A stretch of 64,000 nt of DNA from Limnohabitans sp. DM1 (GCF_001269385.1 NZ_CXOO01000037.1:35831-99830); one strand, 5' to 3'. Counted from the stretch's first letter, positions 1 through 9,371 are shown. Notes: generated by a model not told the origin, from the sequence alone. Made by a program: numbers and translations.

Positions 1-1
1 C

Positions 2-1381
2 AACCGTGCCCGGGGCGTGTCGCTGGATCTGCACACCCAAGCCGATGTGGAAGCGGCCTACGCCATTGCTCTGGAGCAAGGCAGCGAAGTCATCGTGGAA
101 CGCTTTGTGCAGGGCGCCGAACACCGTCTGCTGGTGGTGGGCGACCGTCTGGTGGCCGCCAGCCGTGGCGAAACCGCCAGTGTGACGGGCGACGGCCAGC
201 ACAGCGTGCGTGATCTGGTCGAGATGCAGATCAACTCCGACCCACGTCGTGGCAGCGACGGCAGCTTGCCCCTCGAACGGGTGCGCCTGCGCGACAACAG
301 CCCCGAGGTGCTGGAGTTGGCCCGCCAAGGCCTGAACCCCGACAGCGTGCCCGAAGCGGGTCGCCAAGTGCTGGTCAAGCGCACGGGCAACATGACCAGC
401 GACGTGACCGACGAGGTGCATCCCGATGTGGCCGCACTGGCCGTGTTGGCAGCCCGCGTGGTGGGCCTGGACATTGCCGGTGTGGATGTGGTCACCCCGG
501 ATATCCGCGAACCCTTGGGCCAGCAAGGCGTGGTGGTCGAAGTCAATGCAGGCCCCAGCTTGCTGATGCACCTGAACCCGGCCGAAGGCCAGCCCCGACC
601 AGTCGGTCAGGCCATTGCCGATCACCTGATCCCCCCCCAGGAAACCGGCCGAATCCCGGTGATTGGTCTGATGGGTGATGGCGACACCACCCGCAGTGCC
701 AAACTCATTGCATGGCTGCTGCACCTTCACGGTTTTTACACCGGGCTGGCTTGTGCAGATGGCCTTTACATTCACCAACGCTGCGTTCAGACAGAGCATG
801 CCATGGACTTTGAACAAGCCGAGCGTTTGCTGGTGAACCGATCCGTACAAGCGGCCGTGTTCGAAACGGATGCACGGCGTTTGCTGACCCAGGGCCTGCC
901 CTATGACCGCTGCCAAGTGGGCATCGTCACCCGCATGCCCAAAGCCGCACCGCTGGAAGACCTGTATCCCGGTCCGGACGAAAAAATGCCCAGCTACATC
1001 CGCACCCAGATTGATGTGGTGCTGCCGCATGGCTTTGCCGTGCTCAACGCAGATGATGAAGCCGTGGCCGATTTGGCGCAGTACAGCGATGGCGACGTGA
1101 TTTTTTATGCTGCCCAAGAATCCAACGCACGCCTGAGCGCGCACCGCTGCGAAGGCGGCCGCGTCGGTTTCTGGCGCGATGGCCAGCTGATCCTGGCCGA
1201 AGGCAGCAAGGAAGTGTCCGTGCTCTCCAGCCAGCGCCCCGCTGTGGCCCGCTTACTGAAAACCGACACACTCAGCCAGACCGACATGCTGATTGCCAGC
1301 TGCGCGGCCTGGGCTCTGGACATGGGCGCCGACCTGATCCGCGCGGGTGTCAAGAGCTACGGCCAAACCGCCGCCGTCTGA
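2..1381 (+). CDS. cphA': Cyanophycin synthetase-like protein CphA' (5' end outside window)
   Basis: The reading frame is open from base 2, so the gene begins before the window. The visible part holds the second half of an ATP-grasp domain and then a Mur-ligase-like region. It aligns along its length with the complete cphA that follows, including the D(V)TDxVHP and VEVNAGPSL blocks. Two things are odd. Where cphA has the GTNGKTTT P-loop, this copy reads GDGDTTRS (bases 674-691), so the ATP-binding lysine is gone. The protein also stops where the Mur central domain ends, lacking about 150 C-terminal residues. Burkholderiales commonly carry a second, divergent cphA' beside cphA. I infer that the Mur-type half, which adds arginine in CphA, is inactive here, so the protein may be regulatory or may work only through its ATP-grasp half. 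The stop codon lies 34 bases before the cphA start, suggesting cotranscription. Confidence 0.85.
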   Translation, partial: NRARGVSLDLHTQADVEAAYAIALEQGSEVIVERFVQGAEHRLLVVGDRLVAASRGETASVTGDGQHSVRDLVEMQINSDPRRGSDGSLPLERVRLRDNSPEVLELARQGLNPDSVPEAGRQVLVKRTGNMTSDVTDEVHPDVAALAVLAARVVGLDIAGVDVVTPDIREPLGQQGVVVEVNAGPSLLMHLNPAEGQPRPVGQAIADHLIPPQETGRIPVIGLMGDGDTTRSAKLIAWLLHLHGFYTGLACADGLYIHQRCVQTEHAMDFEQAERLLVNRSVQAAVFETDARRLLTQGLPYDRCQVGIVTRMPKAAPLEDLYPGPDEKMPSYIRTQIDVVLPHGFAVLNADDEAVADLAQYSDGDVIFYAAQESNARLSAHRCEGGRVGFWRDGQLILAEGSKEVSVLSSQRPAVARLLKTDTLSQTDMLIASCAAWALDMGADLIRAGVKSYGQTAAV

Positions 1382-1415
1382 AGCGGCCCCAGAAGAACAA
1401 CAGGAACCCATCTCC

Positions 1416-3995
1416 ATGGAAGTGTCCCGAATTCGCGCCTTGCGCGGCCCCAACTTGTGGAGCCGCCACACGGCCATTGAAGCCATCATCACTTGCACAC
1501 CCCATGAGCAAGGGCTGAACGCCCAGCACCCCATCGAGCAGCAATTGCGCCGCATCTTCCCGCAAGTCGGCCCCTTCGATGGGCAACGGCCGGGTCAGCA
1601 AGTCGCCATGGCACACGCTCTTGAAAAAGTGACGCTGGGCTTGCAAACCCAGGCCGGTTGCCCCATCTCATTTAGCCGAACCACCCCGACCCAAGAGCTT
1701 GGTGTGTACCAGGTGGTGGTGGAATACAGTGACGAGGCCGTTGGGCGCTTGGCCTTGGAACTGGCTGAAAAACTTTGCCATGCCGCCATCACCGGCGTCG
1801 GTTTTGATGTGGAGGCGGCCATCACCCAGCTGCACGAACTCGACGAAGAAGTGAGACTTGGACCCTCCACAGGCGCCATCGTGGACGCAGCTGTGGCCCG
1901 TGGCGTTCCCATCCGACGACTCACGGATGGCAGCCTGGTGCAGTTCGGCTGGGGCGCCAAGCAAAGACGAATTCAGGCCGCCGAGATTGACACCACCAGT
2001 GCAATTGCCGAGTCCATTGCACAAGACAAAGACCTGACCAAAAGCCTTTTGCACGCAGCCGGGGTGCCCGTGCCCATGGGACGGCCGGCCTTGTCCGTGG
2101 ACGAGGCCTGGCAAGTGGCCCTGGAAGTGGGCCTGCCCGTGGTCGTCAAACCGCAGGACGGCAACCAGGGCAAAGGCGTCTCAGTCAATATCACCGACCG
2201 CACGGCCTTTGACAACGCCTATGCCACCGCCGTGCGCTACGGCGTGGTCATGGTCGAAAAATTCCTGCCCGGCCACGATTACCGCTTGCTGGTGGTGGGC
2301 AACAAACTGGTCGCCGCTGCACGCCGCGAGCCGCCCTTGGTGGTGGGTGACGGCAAGCACACCGTGCGCCAGTTGGTGGACCTGGTCAACGCCGACCCGC
2401 GTCGCGGCACAGGTCACTCCACATCGCTGACCAAAATCCGCTTTGACGACATCGCCATTGGCCGCCTGCGTGAGCAAGACCTGGAGCCCGAATCGGTGCC
2501 CGAAAAAGGCCGACGCGTGATCCTGCGCAACAACGCCAACCTGTCCACTGGCGGCACCGCCACGGATGTGACCGACGATGTGCACCCCGAAGTGGCCGCC
2601 CGCGTGATCGAGGCCGCGCAAATGGTGGGCCTGGACATTTGCGGCGTGGACGTGGTGTGTGAGTCGGTGATGCGGCCTCTTGAAGAGCAAAACGGCGGCA
2701 TTGTCGAAGTGAATGCCGCCCCTGGTCTGCGCATGCACATCAGTCCCTCGTACGGCAAGGGCCGCGATATCGGCAAGGCCGTGCTTGACCATATGTATCC
2801 CGATGGTGACAACGGCCGTGTGCCCGTGATTGCCGTGACCGGCACCAATGGCAAAACCACCACCGTGCGCCTGACCGCCCACCTGCTCAAAGCCCAAGGC
2901 CTGCGCGTGGGCATGACCAACACCGACGGTGTGTACGTCAACGGCCGCCAGACCGATTCAGGCGACTGCAGCGGCCCGCGCAGCGCCCGCAATGTGCTGA
3001 TGCATCCCGAGGTGGATGCCGCCGTGTTTGAAACCGCGCGTGGCGGCTTGCTGCGCGAAGGCCAGGCCTTCGACCGCTGCAAAGTGGCCATCGTGACCAA
3101 CATAGGCGCTGGCGATCATCTGGGTCTTAACTACATCACCACGCTCGAAGACCTGTCGGTGCTCAAACGCGTGATTGTGCTGAATGTTGAGCAAAATGGC
3201 ATGGCCGTGCTCAACGCGGCTGACCCTGCGGTGGTCGCCATGGCACACCACTGCCCCGGCGATGTGACGTTTTTCGCGCTCGACGGCAACCAGCCCGTGC
3301 TGGCCGCGCACCGCGCTCAAGGCAAACGCGTGGTCTTCACTGATGACGGCGACATCGTGGCCCAAAACGGCAAACAGATTTTCCGCATCCCGCTGGCCCA
3401 AGTGCCCTTGACGCGCCAAGGTCAGATCGGTTTTCAGACTGAAAATGTGCTGGCGGCTGTGGCTGCAGCCTGGGCAGTGAATGCACCTTGGGATGCCATC
3501 GCCCAAGGCCTTGCAACGTTCATCAGCGATATCCAGGGCGTCCCCGGTCGCTTCAACGTGTTCGATTACAAAGGGGCCACCCTGATTGCCGATTACGGCC
3601 ACAACCCCGATGCCATCCAGGCTCTGGTGCAGGCCGTAGACAACATGCCCGCGAAAAAACGGGTGGTGGTGATCAGCGGCGCTGGCGACCGGCGCGACCA
3701 AGACATCCGCGAGCAGACGCAGATTCTGGGGGCAGCCTTTGACGATGTGCTGCTGTATCAGGATGCCTGTCAACGCGGCCGAGCAGACGGCGAAGTGCTT
3801 CAGCTCTTGCGCGAAGGTCTGCATGGCGCCTCACGCGCCCGCCATATCGAAGACATTCAGGGTGAATTTAATGCCATTGACATTGCGCTTTCGCGCCTGA
3901 ATGCAGGTGATTTGTGCCTGATCCTCATCGACCAGGTCGAAGAAGCATTGGCCTACATCACCGAAAAAGTCAAAGCTGAAAGCCTGAAAGCCTGA
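1416..3995 (+). CDS. cphA: Cyanophycin synthetase CphA
   Basis: This is the enzyme that builds multi-L-arginyl-poly-L-aspartate (cyanophycin), a cytoplasmic nitrogen and carbon reserve, using ATP. At 859 residues it has the family's usual length. An N-terminal domain leads into an ATP-grasp domain (roughly residues 200-470, with VVKPQDGNQGKGV) that adds aspartate. A Mur-ligase-like half that adds arginine follows, with an intact P-loop GTNGKTTT at residues 476-483 and a complete C-terminal domain. I chose the ATG at 1416 because AGGAA lies nine bases upstream and the protein then begins MEVSRIRALRGPN, as the family does. A longer frame to 1347 only overlaps cphA'. Lying just behind cphA', it probably shares its transcript. 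Confidence 0.95.
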   Translation: MEVSRIRALRGPNLWSRHTAIEAIITCTPHEQGLNAQHPIEQQLRRIFPQVGPFDGQRPGQQVAMAHALEKVTLGLQTQAGCPISFSRTTPTQELGVYQVVVEYSDEAVGRLALELAEKLCHAAITGVGFDVEAAITQLHELDEEVRLGPSTGAIVDAAVARGVPIRRLTDGSLVQFGWGAKQRRIQAAEIDTTSAIAESIAQDKDLTKSLLHAAGVPVPMGRPALSVDEAWQVALEVGLPVVVKPQDGNQGKGVSVNITDRTAFDNAYATAVRYGVVMVEKFLPGHDYRLLVVGNKLVAAARREPPLVVGDGKHTVRQLVDLVNADPRRGTGHSTSLTKIRFDDIAIGRLREQDLEPESVPEKGRRVILRNNANLSTGGTATDVTDDVHPEVAARVIEAAQMVGLDICGVDVVCESVMRPLEEQNGGIVEVNAAPGLRMHISPSYGKGRDIGKAVLDHMYPDGDNGRVPVIAVTGTNGKTTTVRLTAHLLKAQGLRVGMTNTDGVYVNGRQTDSGDCSGPRSARNVLMHPEVDAAVFETARGGLLREGQAFDRCKVAIVTNIGAGDHLGLNYITTLEDLSVLKRVIVLNVEQNGMAVLNAADPAVVAMAHHCPGDVTFFALDGNQPVLAAHRAQGKRVVFTDDGDIVAQNGKQIFRIPLAQVPLTRQGQIGFQTENVLAAVAAAWAVNAPWDAIAQGLATFISDIQGVPGRFNVFDYKGATLIADYGHNPDAIQALVQAVDNMPAKKRVVVISGAGDRRDQDIREQTQILGAAFDDVLLYQDACQRGRADGEVLQLLREGLHGASRARHIEDIQGEFNAIDIALSRLNAGDLCLILIDQVEEALAYITEKVKAESLKA

Positions 3996-4001
3996 TTTTC
4001 A

Positions 4002-4024
4002 CCTGGCGGCTTCAGCCCGCCAGG
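4002..4024. terminator. Hairpin between convergent cphA and acyltransferase genes
   Basis: An 8-bp perfect stem (CCTGGCGG / CCGCCAGG) with a 7-base loop spans the gap between the two stop codons and runs into the 3' end of the acyltransferase. It lacks a clear T-run on either side, so its role as a terminator is only inferred from its position between convergent genes. Confidence 0.4.
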
Positions 4025-5187
4025 CTGTTGATGTGCATGGCCAGCGCCACACTGAACATGAAAATCCCCACCCAACGCAGCCAGCGCATGAAGGTCGGGC
4101 GGGGTTGCTCCACATATTTGAAAAGCAAAGCCCCGGCCAACAAAGACAGTGCCAAAGAGCCCAGCATCCCCAATGCATTGGGCAACAACTGTTCAGGCCA
4201 GCGTTGCGACACCCAGGCATTGACCGCCAAGCTGACGCCAAAATGGACCACGAACACGGCGTAAGACATCCTTGAGATCCCCTGAACTGTCCGGCACCAC
4301 AAGCCACCTCCCACAGGGGACTGAAACCAAGTCAGCGGAGCGCCGACCAACAAGGCCGCTACCGCCAAAGCGGTGACCAGCCGCCAATTCGGGGCCAACC
4401 ACAGCGCCATGGCACCCAAAAACACAAAAACTCCCAAACTGGCCCCGAATTTTCCCGCCTCCTGCGCCCGTCGAGTCTGATAGGCCAGCCAACCCATGGC
4501 GTAAGAGCCGCAAAAATAGAGGGCGTAATCGTCCAGACTTTCAATGCCACTCCACCACCACAAAGACGCTGCAGCCAGCGTCAGCCAAAGACGTTTGCAC
4601 CAAACCTCTGCACTTGTGTGAGGTTTCAAGCGGCTCAGCCACTGTGCCATGGCCAGCACCAGCAAGGCCAGCGCATACAGCTGAAAATCCATGGCCACAT
4701 ACCAAACACCCGCCGACAAGGCTTCCAAATCCAGCAAATGCTGCAATAAAAAGACATGCGCCCAAGCCTGCCACCATGTGGGCAAAGCGGACAAAGAGGG
4801 GTGATCAAATCCAGGCCTGATGATTTCAGACACCAGCACCACGAGACTCAGGGCCGCCAGCAGCGGCAGCGCCAGTCTCAAATAGCGACGCCACAGCCAC
4901 TGCGCAGCCAATGGCGCATCAAGTCTCATGATGTGGCTCAAACTGCCCGCTGTCAAAAAGCCACCGCAAACCAAAAACATCTGCACCGCCAATCGCGCAC
5001 GGTCAAACAACCATTCGATCAGTTGGGGCCAGGCGCCCATCACGACGTCCGACATGGGTCCGTAAAAAGCCAGATGGTGGAGCACAATCAAGACACAGCC
5101 AAGTGCCTTGAGCAGGTCAAGCAGCCAAGCTCGCCCCGAAAGGGGCGCCACCTCAGGAGCAGAGACAGTCGTGCGCAAGACGCTCAA
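4012..5187 (-). CDS. Acyltransferase 3 family membrane protein
   Basis: A 391-residue integral membrane protein with about ten hydrophobic helices, typical of the acyltransferase 3 (OafA/NolL/YrhL) family, which transfers acetyl or other acyl groups to carbohydrates and other surface molecules. The first helix contains the family signature, a short stretch ending VLHHLAFYG whose histidine is the usual catalytic candidate. A second marker is FLVCGGFLTAG around residue 73. The start is a TTG that overlaps the stop of the nitronate monooxygenase gene (TTGA). No ATG upstream of the essential first helix is available, so the overlap start is favoured. The acyl acceptor cannot be told from sequence. 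Coupling to the monooxygenase is probably only transcriptional. Confidence 0.8.
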   Translation of the reverse strand: MSVLRTTVSAPEVAPLSGRAWLLDLLKALGCVLIVLHHLAFYGPMSDVVMGAWPQLIEWLFDRARLAVQMFLVCGGFLTAGSLSHIMRLDAPLAAQWLWRRYLRLALPLLAALSLVVLVSEIIRPGFDHPSLSALPTWWQAWAHVFLLQHLLDLEALSAGVWYVAMDFQLYALALLVLAMAQWLSRLKPHTSAEVWCKRLWLTLAAASLWWWSGIESLDDYALYFCGSYAMGWLAYQTRRAQEAGKFGASLGVFVFLGAMALWLAPNWRLVTALAVAALLVGAPLTWFQSPVGGGLWCRTVQGISRMSYAVFVVHFGVSLAVNAWVSQRWPEQLLPNALGMLGSLALSLLAGALLFKYVEQPRPTFMRWLRWVGIFMFSVALAMHINSLAG

Positions 5188-6137
5188 AGCGCCAAGCGGG
5201 CGCGGGCCGCTTGGTACTGGGCCTTGAACTGGGCCACCAGATCGGCCGTGCTTTGCACCGACTGGATGGCGCCAATGCCCTGGCCGCAGCCCCAGATGTC
5301 TTTCCAGGCTTTTTTGGCGTCACCGCCAAAGTTCATCTTGCTGGGGTCGGACTCGGGCAGGTTCTCAGGGTCCAGGCCCGCCGCGCGGATGGATGGGGCC
5401 AGGTAGTTACCATGCACCCCGGTGAACAGGTTGCTGTAGACGATGTCGTCGGAGTTGCTGTCGACAATGGCCTGTTTGTACTCTTCGGCGGCACGCGCTT
5501 CGTGCGTGGCAATGAAGGCTGAACCGATGTAGGCGAAATCCGCGCCCATGGCTTGCGCCGCCAAAATCGCATCGCCCGTGGCGATCGAGCCCGACAAAGC
5601 CACCGGGCCATCGAACCACTGGCGGATTTCCTGGATCAGAGCAAACGGGCTTTTGACACCCGCATGGCCACCCGCACCTGCGGCCACGGCAATCAGGCCG
5701 TCCGCGCCTTTTTCAATCGCTTTGTGCGCGTGTTTGTTGTTGATGATGTCGTGCAGCACCACGCCGCCGTAGCTGTGCGCGGCCGCATTGATCTCTTCAC
5801 GAGCGCCCAGCGAGGTGATGATGATCGGCACCTTGTACTTCACGCACATGGCCATGTCGTGCTCCAGACGGTCGTTGCTCTTGTGCACGATTTGGTTGAT
5901 GGCAAAGGGCGCAGCGGGCTTGTCGGGGTTGGCGGCGTTGTAGGCAGCCAAGGTCTCGGTGATCTCGATCAACCACTCTTCGAGCTGCGCAGCAGGGCGG
6001 GCGTTCAAAGCGGGCATGGAGCCGACAATGCCCGCCTTGCACTGCTCAATGACCAACTTGGGGTTGCTGATGATGAACAAAGGTGAAGCGATGGCGGGGA
6101 ACGGCAGGTTCGCCAGAACCGGGGGCAACTTGGACAT
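5184..6137 (-). CDS. Nitronate monooxygenase (2-nitropropane dioxygenase family)
   Basis: An FMN-dependent TIM-barrel enzyme of 317 residues that oxidises alkyl nitronates, such as the toxic propionate-3-nitronate, to carbonyl compounds and nitrite. It has the family marks: an N-terminal segment LANLPFPAIASPLF, the phosphate-binding AGAGGHAG at residues 153-160, and GSIATGDAILAAQAMGADFAYIGS split over two adjacent strands. The C-terminal part has the usual WGCGQGIG stretch. The stop codon overlaps the start of the acyltransferase gene, so the two form a small operon. Family members are often annotated loosely as enoyl reductases (FabK-like). The exact substrate is not decided by sequence. Confidence 0.88.
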   Translation of the reverse strand: MSKLPPVLANLPFPAIASPLFIISNPKLVIEQCKAGIVGSMPALNARPAAQLEEWLIEITETLAAYNAANPDKPAAPFAINQIVHKSNDRLEHDMAMCVKYKVPIIITSLGAREEINAAAHSYGGVVLHDIINNKHAHKAIEKGADGLIAVAAGAGGHAGVKSPFALIQEIRQWFDGPVALSGSIATGDAILAAQAMGADFAYIGSAFIATHEARAAEEYKQAIVDSNSDDIVYSNLFTGVHGNYLAPSIRAAGLDPENLPESDPSKMNFGGDAKKAWKDIWGCGQGIGAIQSVQSTADLVAQFKAQYQAARARLAL

Positions 6138-6218
6138 GTAGTCTCCTGAAAAATATCGGTCTATTGTGAGAGAACAAAGGCATCAAACGGTGTCGGCGCG
6201 GCGACAAGCAGGCCCCTT

Positions 6219-6421
6219 GCGTGAGGAAAACCGGCGTGGTGCTTGTCCCTTGCAGGAGACAGCCCTGCTGGCGATTTGTCTGCGCTGGACGGCAGGCCAT
6301 CGCTTGCAGGGCAAGCTCCTACAAAAAAACCGGCACAGGCAGCTGCCTCGTGTCGGCCCCATGCATGAGGAAGACCGACATGGTGCTTGTCCCCTGTAGG
6401 AGCCAGCCCTGCTGGCGATGG
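6219..6421. repeat. Palindromic intergenic repeat, family 1, with internal direct repeat
   Basis: The 321-base gap between the nitronate monooxygenase and acyl-CoA dehydrogenase genes is filled with repeat DNA and holds no gene. About 58 bases from 6219 (GAGGAAAACCGG ... CCCTGCTGGCGAT) recur from 6361 with a few changes, a period near 142 bases. Between them is the opposite-facing arm TTGCAGGGCAAGCTCCTAC, so GTAGGAGC...GCTCCTAC inverted arms can pair. The same units occur at 9296 and 27427. This is the style of REP/BIME elements. Confidence 0.75.
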
Positions 6422-6458
6422 TTTGAAACTTTGCAAATGCTTGTTCAAAGCCACGGTG

Positions 6459-8249
6459 TCAGAACGCGTCGAGCGCCATCGCGGTCACGCTGCCTGCGCC
6501 TTCCACGATGCTGTCGCGGATGCCGGGGGCCTTGGACAGGATGTGGTCGGCGTAAAAACGCGCGGTGGTCACCTTGGCGGCCATGAAGGCAGCGTCTTGG
6601 GCTTGCGCTTCGGGTGAGAGGGCCACCAGCAAGGCGCGGCCCATTTGCCAGCCCGCCATCAGGTTACCGGCCAGCATGAGGTAAGGCACGCTGCCTGCAA
6701 ACACGTCGTTGGGGTGGGCCTTGGTGTTGCCCGCCACAAACTCGACCACGTCCACAAAGGCTTCGCGGGCGGCTTTGAGTCGCTTGGCCACGGCCTGCGC
6801 ATCGGCGTTACCAGAAGCGGCCAATTCGCTTTCGGTTTGCGCCACCTGTCCAGCCAGCGCCTTGGCGGTCTGGCCACCGTCACGGGCGGTTTTGCGACCC
6901 ACCAAGTCGTTGGCCTGGATGGCGGTGGTGCCTTCGTAAATCGTCAGGATCTTGGCGTCGCGGTAGTACTGCGCCGCACCTGTTTCCTCGATGAAGCCCA
7001 TGCCGCCGTGCACTTGCACGCCCAGGCTGGTGACTTCCAGGCTCATCTCGGTGCTGTAGCCCTTGACCAGCGGCACCATGAATTCGTAGAACGCGGCATT
7101 TTGCTTGCGCACCTCGGCATCGGGATGGTGGTGCGAAGCGTCGTAGGCCGCAGCGGCGGTGGCGGCCATGGCGCGGCAGCCTTCGGTGTAGGCGCGCATG
7201 GTCATCAGCATGCGGCGCACATCGGGGTGGTGAATGATGGGGCCAGCAGCGGGCAAGCTGCCGTCCACCGGGCGGCTTTGCACGCGGTCACGGGCGTATT
7301 GCACGGCCTTTTGGTAAGCGCGCTCGGCAATCGCGATGCCCTGCACGCCCACGGCGTAACGGGCAGCGTTCATCATGATGAACATGTATTCGAGGCCGCG
7401 GTTTTCCTGGCCCACCAAATAGCCCACGCCACCACCGTGATCGCCAAACTGCAGCACGGCTGTGGGGCTGGCCTTGATGCCCATCTTGTGCTCGATGCTC
7501 ACACAGTGCACGTCGTTGCGATCACCCAAAGAGCCATCGGCCTTGACCATGAATTTGGGCACCACGAACAGGCTGATGCCTTTGACGCCTTCGGGTGCGC
7601 CCACCACACGGGCCAGCACCAGGTGCACGATGTTCTCGGCCATGTCGTGCTCACCGTAGGTGATGTAGATCTTGGTGCCGAAGATTTTGTAGGTGCCATC
7701 GGGCTGCGGCTCGGCGCGGGTGCGCACAGCGGCCAGGTCCGAGCCGGCTTGTGGCTCGGTCAAGTTCATGGTGCCGGTCCACTGGCCGGAGATCAGCTTT
7801 TCCAGGTAGGTGGCTTTGAGCTCGTCCGAACCTGCGGTGAGCAATGCTTCGATCGCGCCATCGGTGAGCAAGGGGCACAGCGCAAAGGCCATATTGGCCG
7901 AGTTGAGCATTTCGCCGCAAGCCGCGCCAATGGTTTTGGGCAGGCCTTGCCCGCCAAAGTCAGCGGGGTGCTGCAGGCCTTGCCAGCCGCCTTCGGCGTA
8001 CTGCTGATAAGCCTCTTTGAAGCCGGGCGTGGTGGTCACGCCGCTGCCGTTGTGGAAGGACGGGTTTTTGTCGCCTTCCCAGTTCAGGGGCGAGATCACG
8101 TCCTGGTTGAGCTTGGCGCACTCTTCGAGCACGGCCTGAGCGGTTTCTAGACCCGCGTCTTCAAAACCGGGAATCTGCGCGATCTGGTCAATGCGGGCCA
8201 GATGCTCGATGTTGAAAAGCATGTCCTTGAGGGGGGCGATGTAGCTCAT
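6459..8249 (-). CDS. Acyl-CoA dehydrogenase with C-terminal extension (FadE/DmdC-like)
   Basis: A flavoprotein of 596 residues that introduces the alpha-beta double bond into an acyl-CoA and passes electrons to electron transfer flavoprotein. The acyl-CoA dehydrogenase core is shown by LTEPQAGSDLAAV, by GGMGFIEETG and by YEGTTAIQ, which carries the usual catalytic glutamate. It is followed by an extra C-terminal domain of about 130 residues, as in the roughly 600-residue FadE-like and DmdC (methylthiopropanoyl-CoA dehydrogenase) group. The start chosen is the ATG at 8249 (MSYIAPLKDM), which has GGAGACA just upstream. An in-frame extension to 8294 runs into a terminator hairpin. It lies directly downstream of etfB and etfA, its expected electron acceptor. 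Substrate chain length is unknown. Confidence 0.92.
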   Translation of the reverse strand: MSYIAPLKDMLFNIEHLARIDQIAQIPGFEDAGLETAQAVLEECAKLNQDVISPLNWEGDKNPSFHNGSGVTTTPGFKEAYQQYAEGGWQGLQHPADFGGQGLPKTIGAACGEMLNSANMAFALCPLLTDGAIEALLTAGSDELKATYLEKLISGQWTGTMNLTEPQAGSDLAAVRTRAEPQPDGTYKIFGTKIYITYGEHDMAENIVHLVLARVVGAPEGVKGISLFVVPKFMVKADGSLGDRNDVHCVSIEHKMGIKASPTAVLQFGDHGGGVGYLVGQENRGLEYMFIMMNAARYAVGVQGIAIAERAYQKAVQYARDRVQSRPVDGSLPAAGPIIHHPDVRRMLMTMRAYTEGCRAMAATAAAAYDASHHHPDAEVRKQNAAFYEFMVPLVKGYSTEMSLEVTSLGVQVHGGMGFIEETGAAQYYRDAKILTIYEGTTAIQANDLVGRKTARDGGQTAKALAGQVAQTESELAASGNADAQAVAKRLKAAREAFVDVVEFVAGNTKAHPNDVFAGSVPYLMLAGNLMAGWQMGRALLVALSPEAQAQDAAFMAAKVTTARFYADHILSKAPGIRDSIVEGAGSVTAMALDAF

Positions 8250-8292
8250 GTCTTGTCTCCGATGAGGGTCCGAGGAAATAGGGGTCGGGTAC

Positions 8293-8321
8293 AAAAAAGA
8301 CCTCTCAAGGAGGTCTTTTTT
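8293..8321. terminator. Strong rho-independent terminator after etfA
   Basis: A perfect 12-bp inverted repeat (AAAAAAGACCTC / GAGGTCTTTTTT) with a 5-base loop lies 16 bases after the etfA stop. The A-run and T-run at its ends make it work in both directions. It separates the etfBA transcript from the acyl-CoA dehydrogenase gene, which must then have its own promoter in the 40 or so bases left or depend on readthrough. Confidence 0.9.
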
Positions 8322-8336
8322 GTAGTCGTCAAATCA

Positions 8337-9269
8337 TCACAGTGCGTTGGTCAACTCAGGCACGGCGGCAAACAAATCGGCTTCGAGGCCAAAGTCGGCC
8401 ACGCTGAAGATGGGTGCTTCGGGGTCCTTGTTGATCGCCACGATCACCTTGGAATCCTTCATGCCTGCCAAGTGCTGGATCGCACCCGAGATGCCCGCAG
8501 CGATGTACAGCTGAGGCGCGACGATCTTGCCGGTCTGGCCGACCTGCAGGTCGTTGGCGGCGTAGCCTGCGTCCACCGCTGCGCGGCTGGCACCGATGGC
8601 AGCACCCAGCTTGTCGGCCAGGGGGGTCATCACTTCGTTGAACTTTTCGGCGCTGCCCAATGCGCGGCCACCCGACACAATGATCTTGGCGGCGGTCAAC
8701 TCAGGGCGGTCGTTCTTGGCGATCTCGCTGCGCGTGAAGCTGCTCTTGCCGCTGTCGGCTTGGGCTGATGCGCTTTCCACCGTGGCGCTGCCACCTGCAG
8801 CGGCTGCGGCGTCAAAGCCGGTGGTGCGCACGGTGATGACTTTGGTGGCATCCAGGCTTTGCACCGTGGCCATCGCGTTACCGGCATAGATGGGTCGCTC
8901 GAAAGTGTCGGCAGAGAACACTTGCGTCACATCGCTGATTTGGCCGACGTCCAGCTTGGCGGCCACGCGAGGCGCCACGTTCTTGCCTGCCGCAGTGGCG
9001 GGAAACAGGATGTGGCTGTAGTTGGCAGCAATGGCCAACACTTGGGCTGCCACGTTTTCGGCCAGGCCATGAGCCAAGGCTTCACTGTCGGCGTGGATCA
9101 CTTTGGTCACACCCGCGATTTGGGCGGCGGCCGTTGCAGCAGCGCCTGCGTTGTGGCCTGCGACGAGCACATGCACGTCACCACCGCAAGCGGCGGCGGC
9201 GGTCACGGTATTGAGGGTGGCGCCTTTGATCGAGGCGTTGTCGTGTTCTGCAATCACAAGAGAAGTCAT
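8337..9269 (-). CDS. etfA: Electron transfer flavoprotein alpha subunit
   Basis: The large subunit of electron transfer flavoprotein, 310 residues. It carries electrons from acyl-CoA dehydrogenases to the membrane ETF-ubiquinone oxidoreductase. The C-terminal FAD-binding domain (about residues 190-310) is clear: GGRALGS, then [20 protein letters not shown], then [10 protein letters not shown]. The N-terminal half is the ETF nucleotide-binding-like fold with alanine-rich loops. It follows etfB, but with a gap of 112 bases filled by a palindromic repeat instead of the usual close spacing, and it ends just before a strong terminator. Confidence 0.96.
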   Translation of the reverse strand: MTSLVIAEHDNASIKGATLNTVTAAAACGGDVHVLVAGHNAGAAATAAAQIAGVTKVIHADSEALAHGLAENVAAQVLAIAANYSHILFPATAAGKNVAPRVAAKLDVGQISDVTQVFSADTFERPIYAGNAMATVQSLDATKVITVRTTGFDAAAAAGGSATVESASAQADSGKSSFTRSEIAKNDRPELTAAKIIVSGGRALGSAEKFNEVMTPLADKLGAAIGASRAAVDAGYAANDLQVGQTGKIVAPQLYIAAGISGAIQHLAGMKDSKVIVAINKDPEAPIFSVADFGLEADLFAAVPELTNAL

Positions 9270-9295
9270 GATGGTTCCTTGATGGATACGGGTTG

Positions 9296-9371
9296 TTGTA
9301 GGAGCTTGCCTGCAAGCGATGGCTTGCGGACCACGACCGGCTATCGCCAGCAGGGCTGGCTCCTACAAAAA
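9296..9371. repeat. Palindromic intergenic repeat, family 1, between etfB and etfA
   Basis: A complete unit with outward arms TTGTAGGAGC and GCTCCTACAA, and inner blocks TGCCTGCAAGCGATGG and ATCGCCAGCAGGGCTGG. It sits inside the etfBA operon, in the 112-base space between the two cistrons, where it could form a stable RNA hairpin. Related units lie at 6219-6421 and 27427-27503. Confidence 0.8.

Noticed and set aside
1347..1415. Upstream start for cphA
   Set aside because: It lies within the last codons of cphA' in another frame. The ATG at 1416 has a ribosome-binding site and the normal family N-terminus.
6645..8150. A 501-codon open frame on the plus strand opposite the acyl-CoA dehydrogenase gene
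   Set aside because: Histidine- and glycine-rich antisense frame of a GC-rich gene. The minus strand encodes a clear acyl-CoA dehydrogenase with all motifs.
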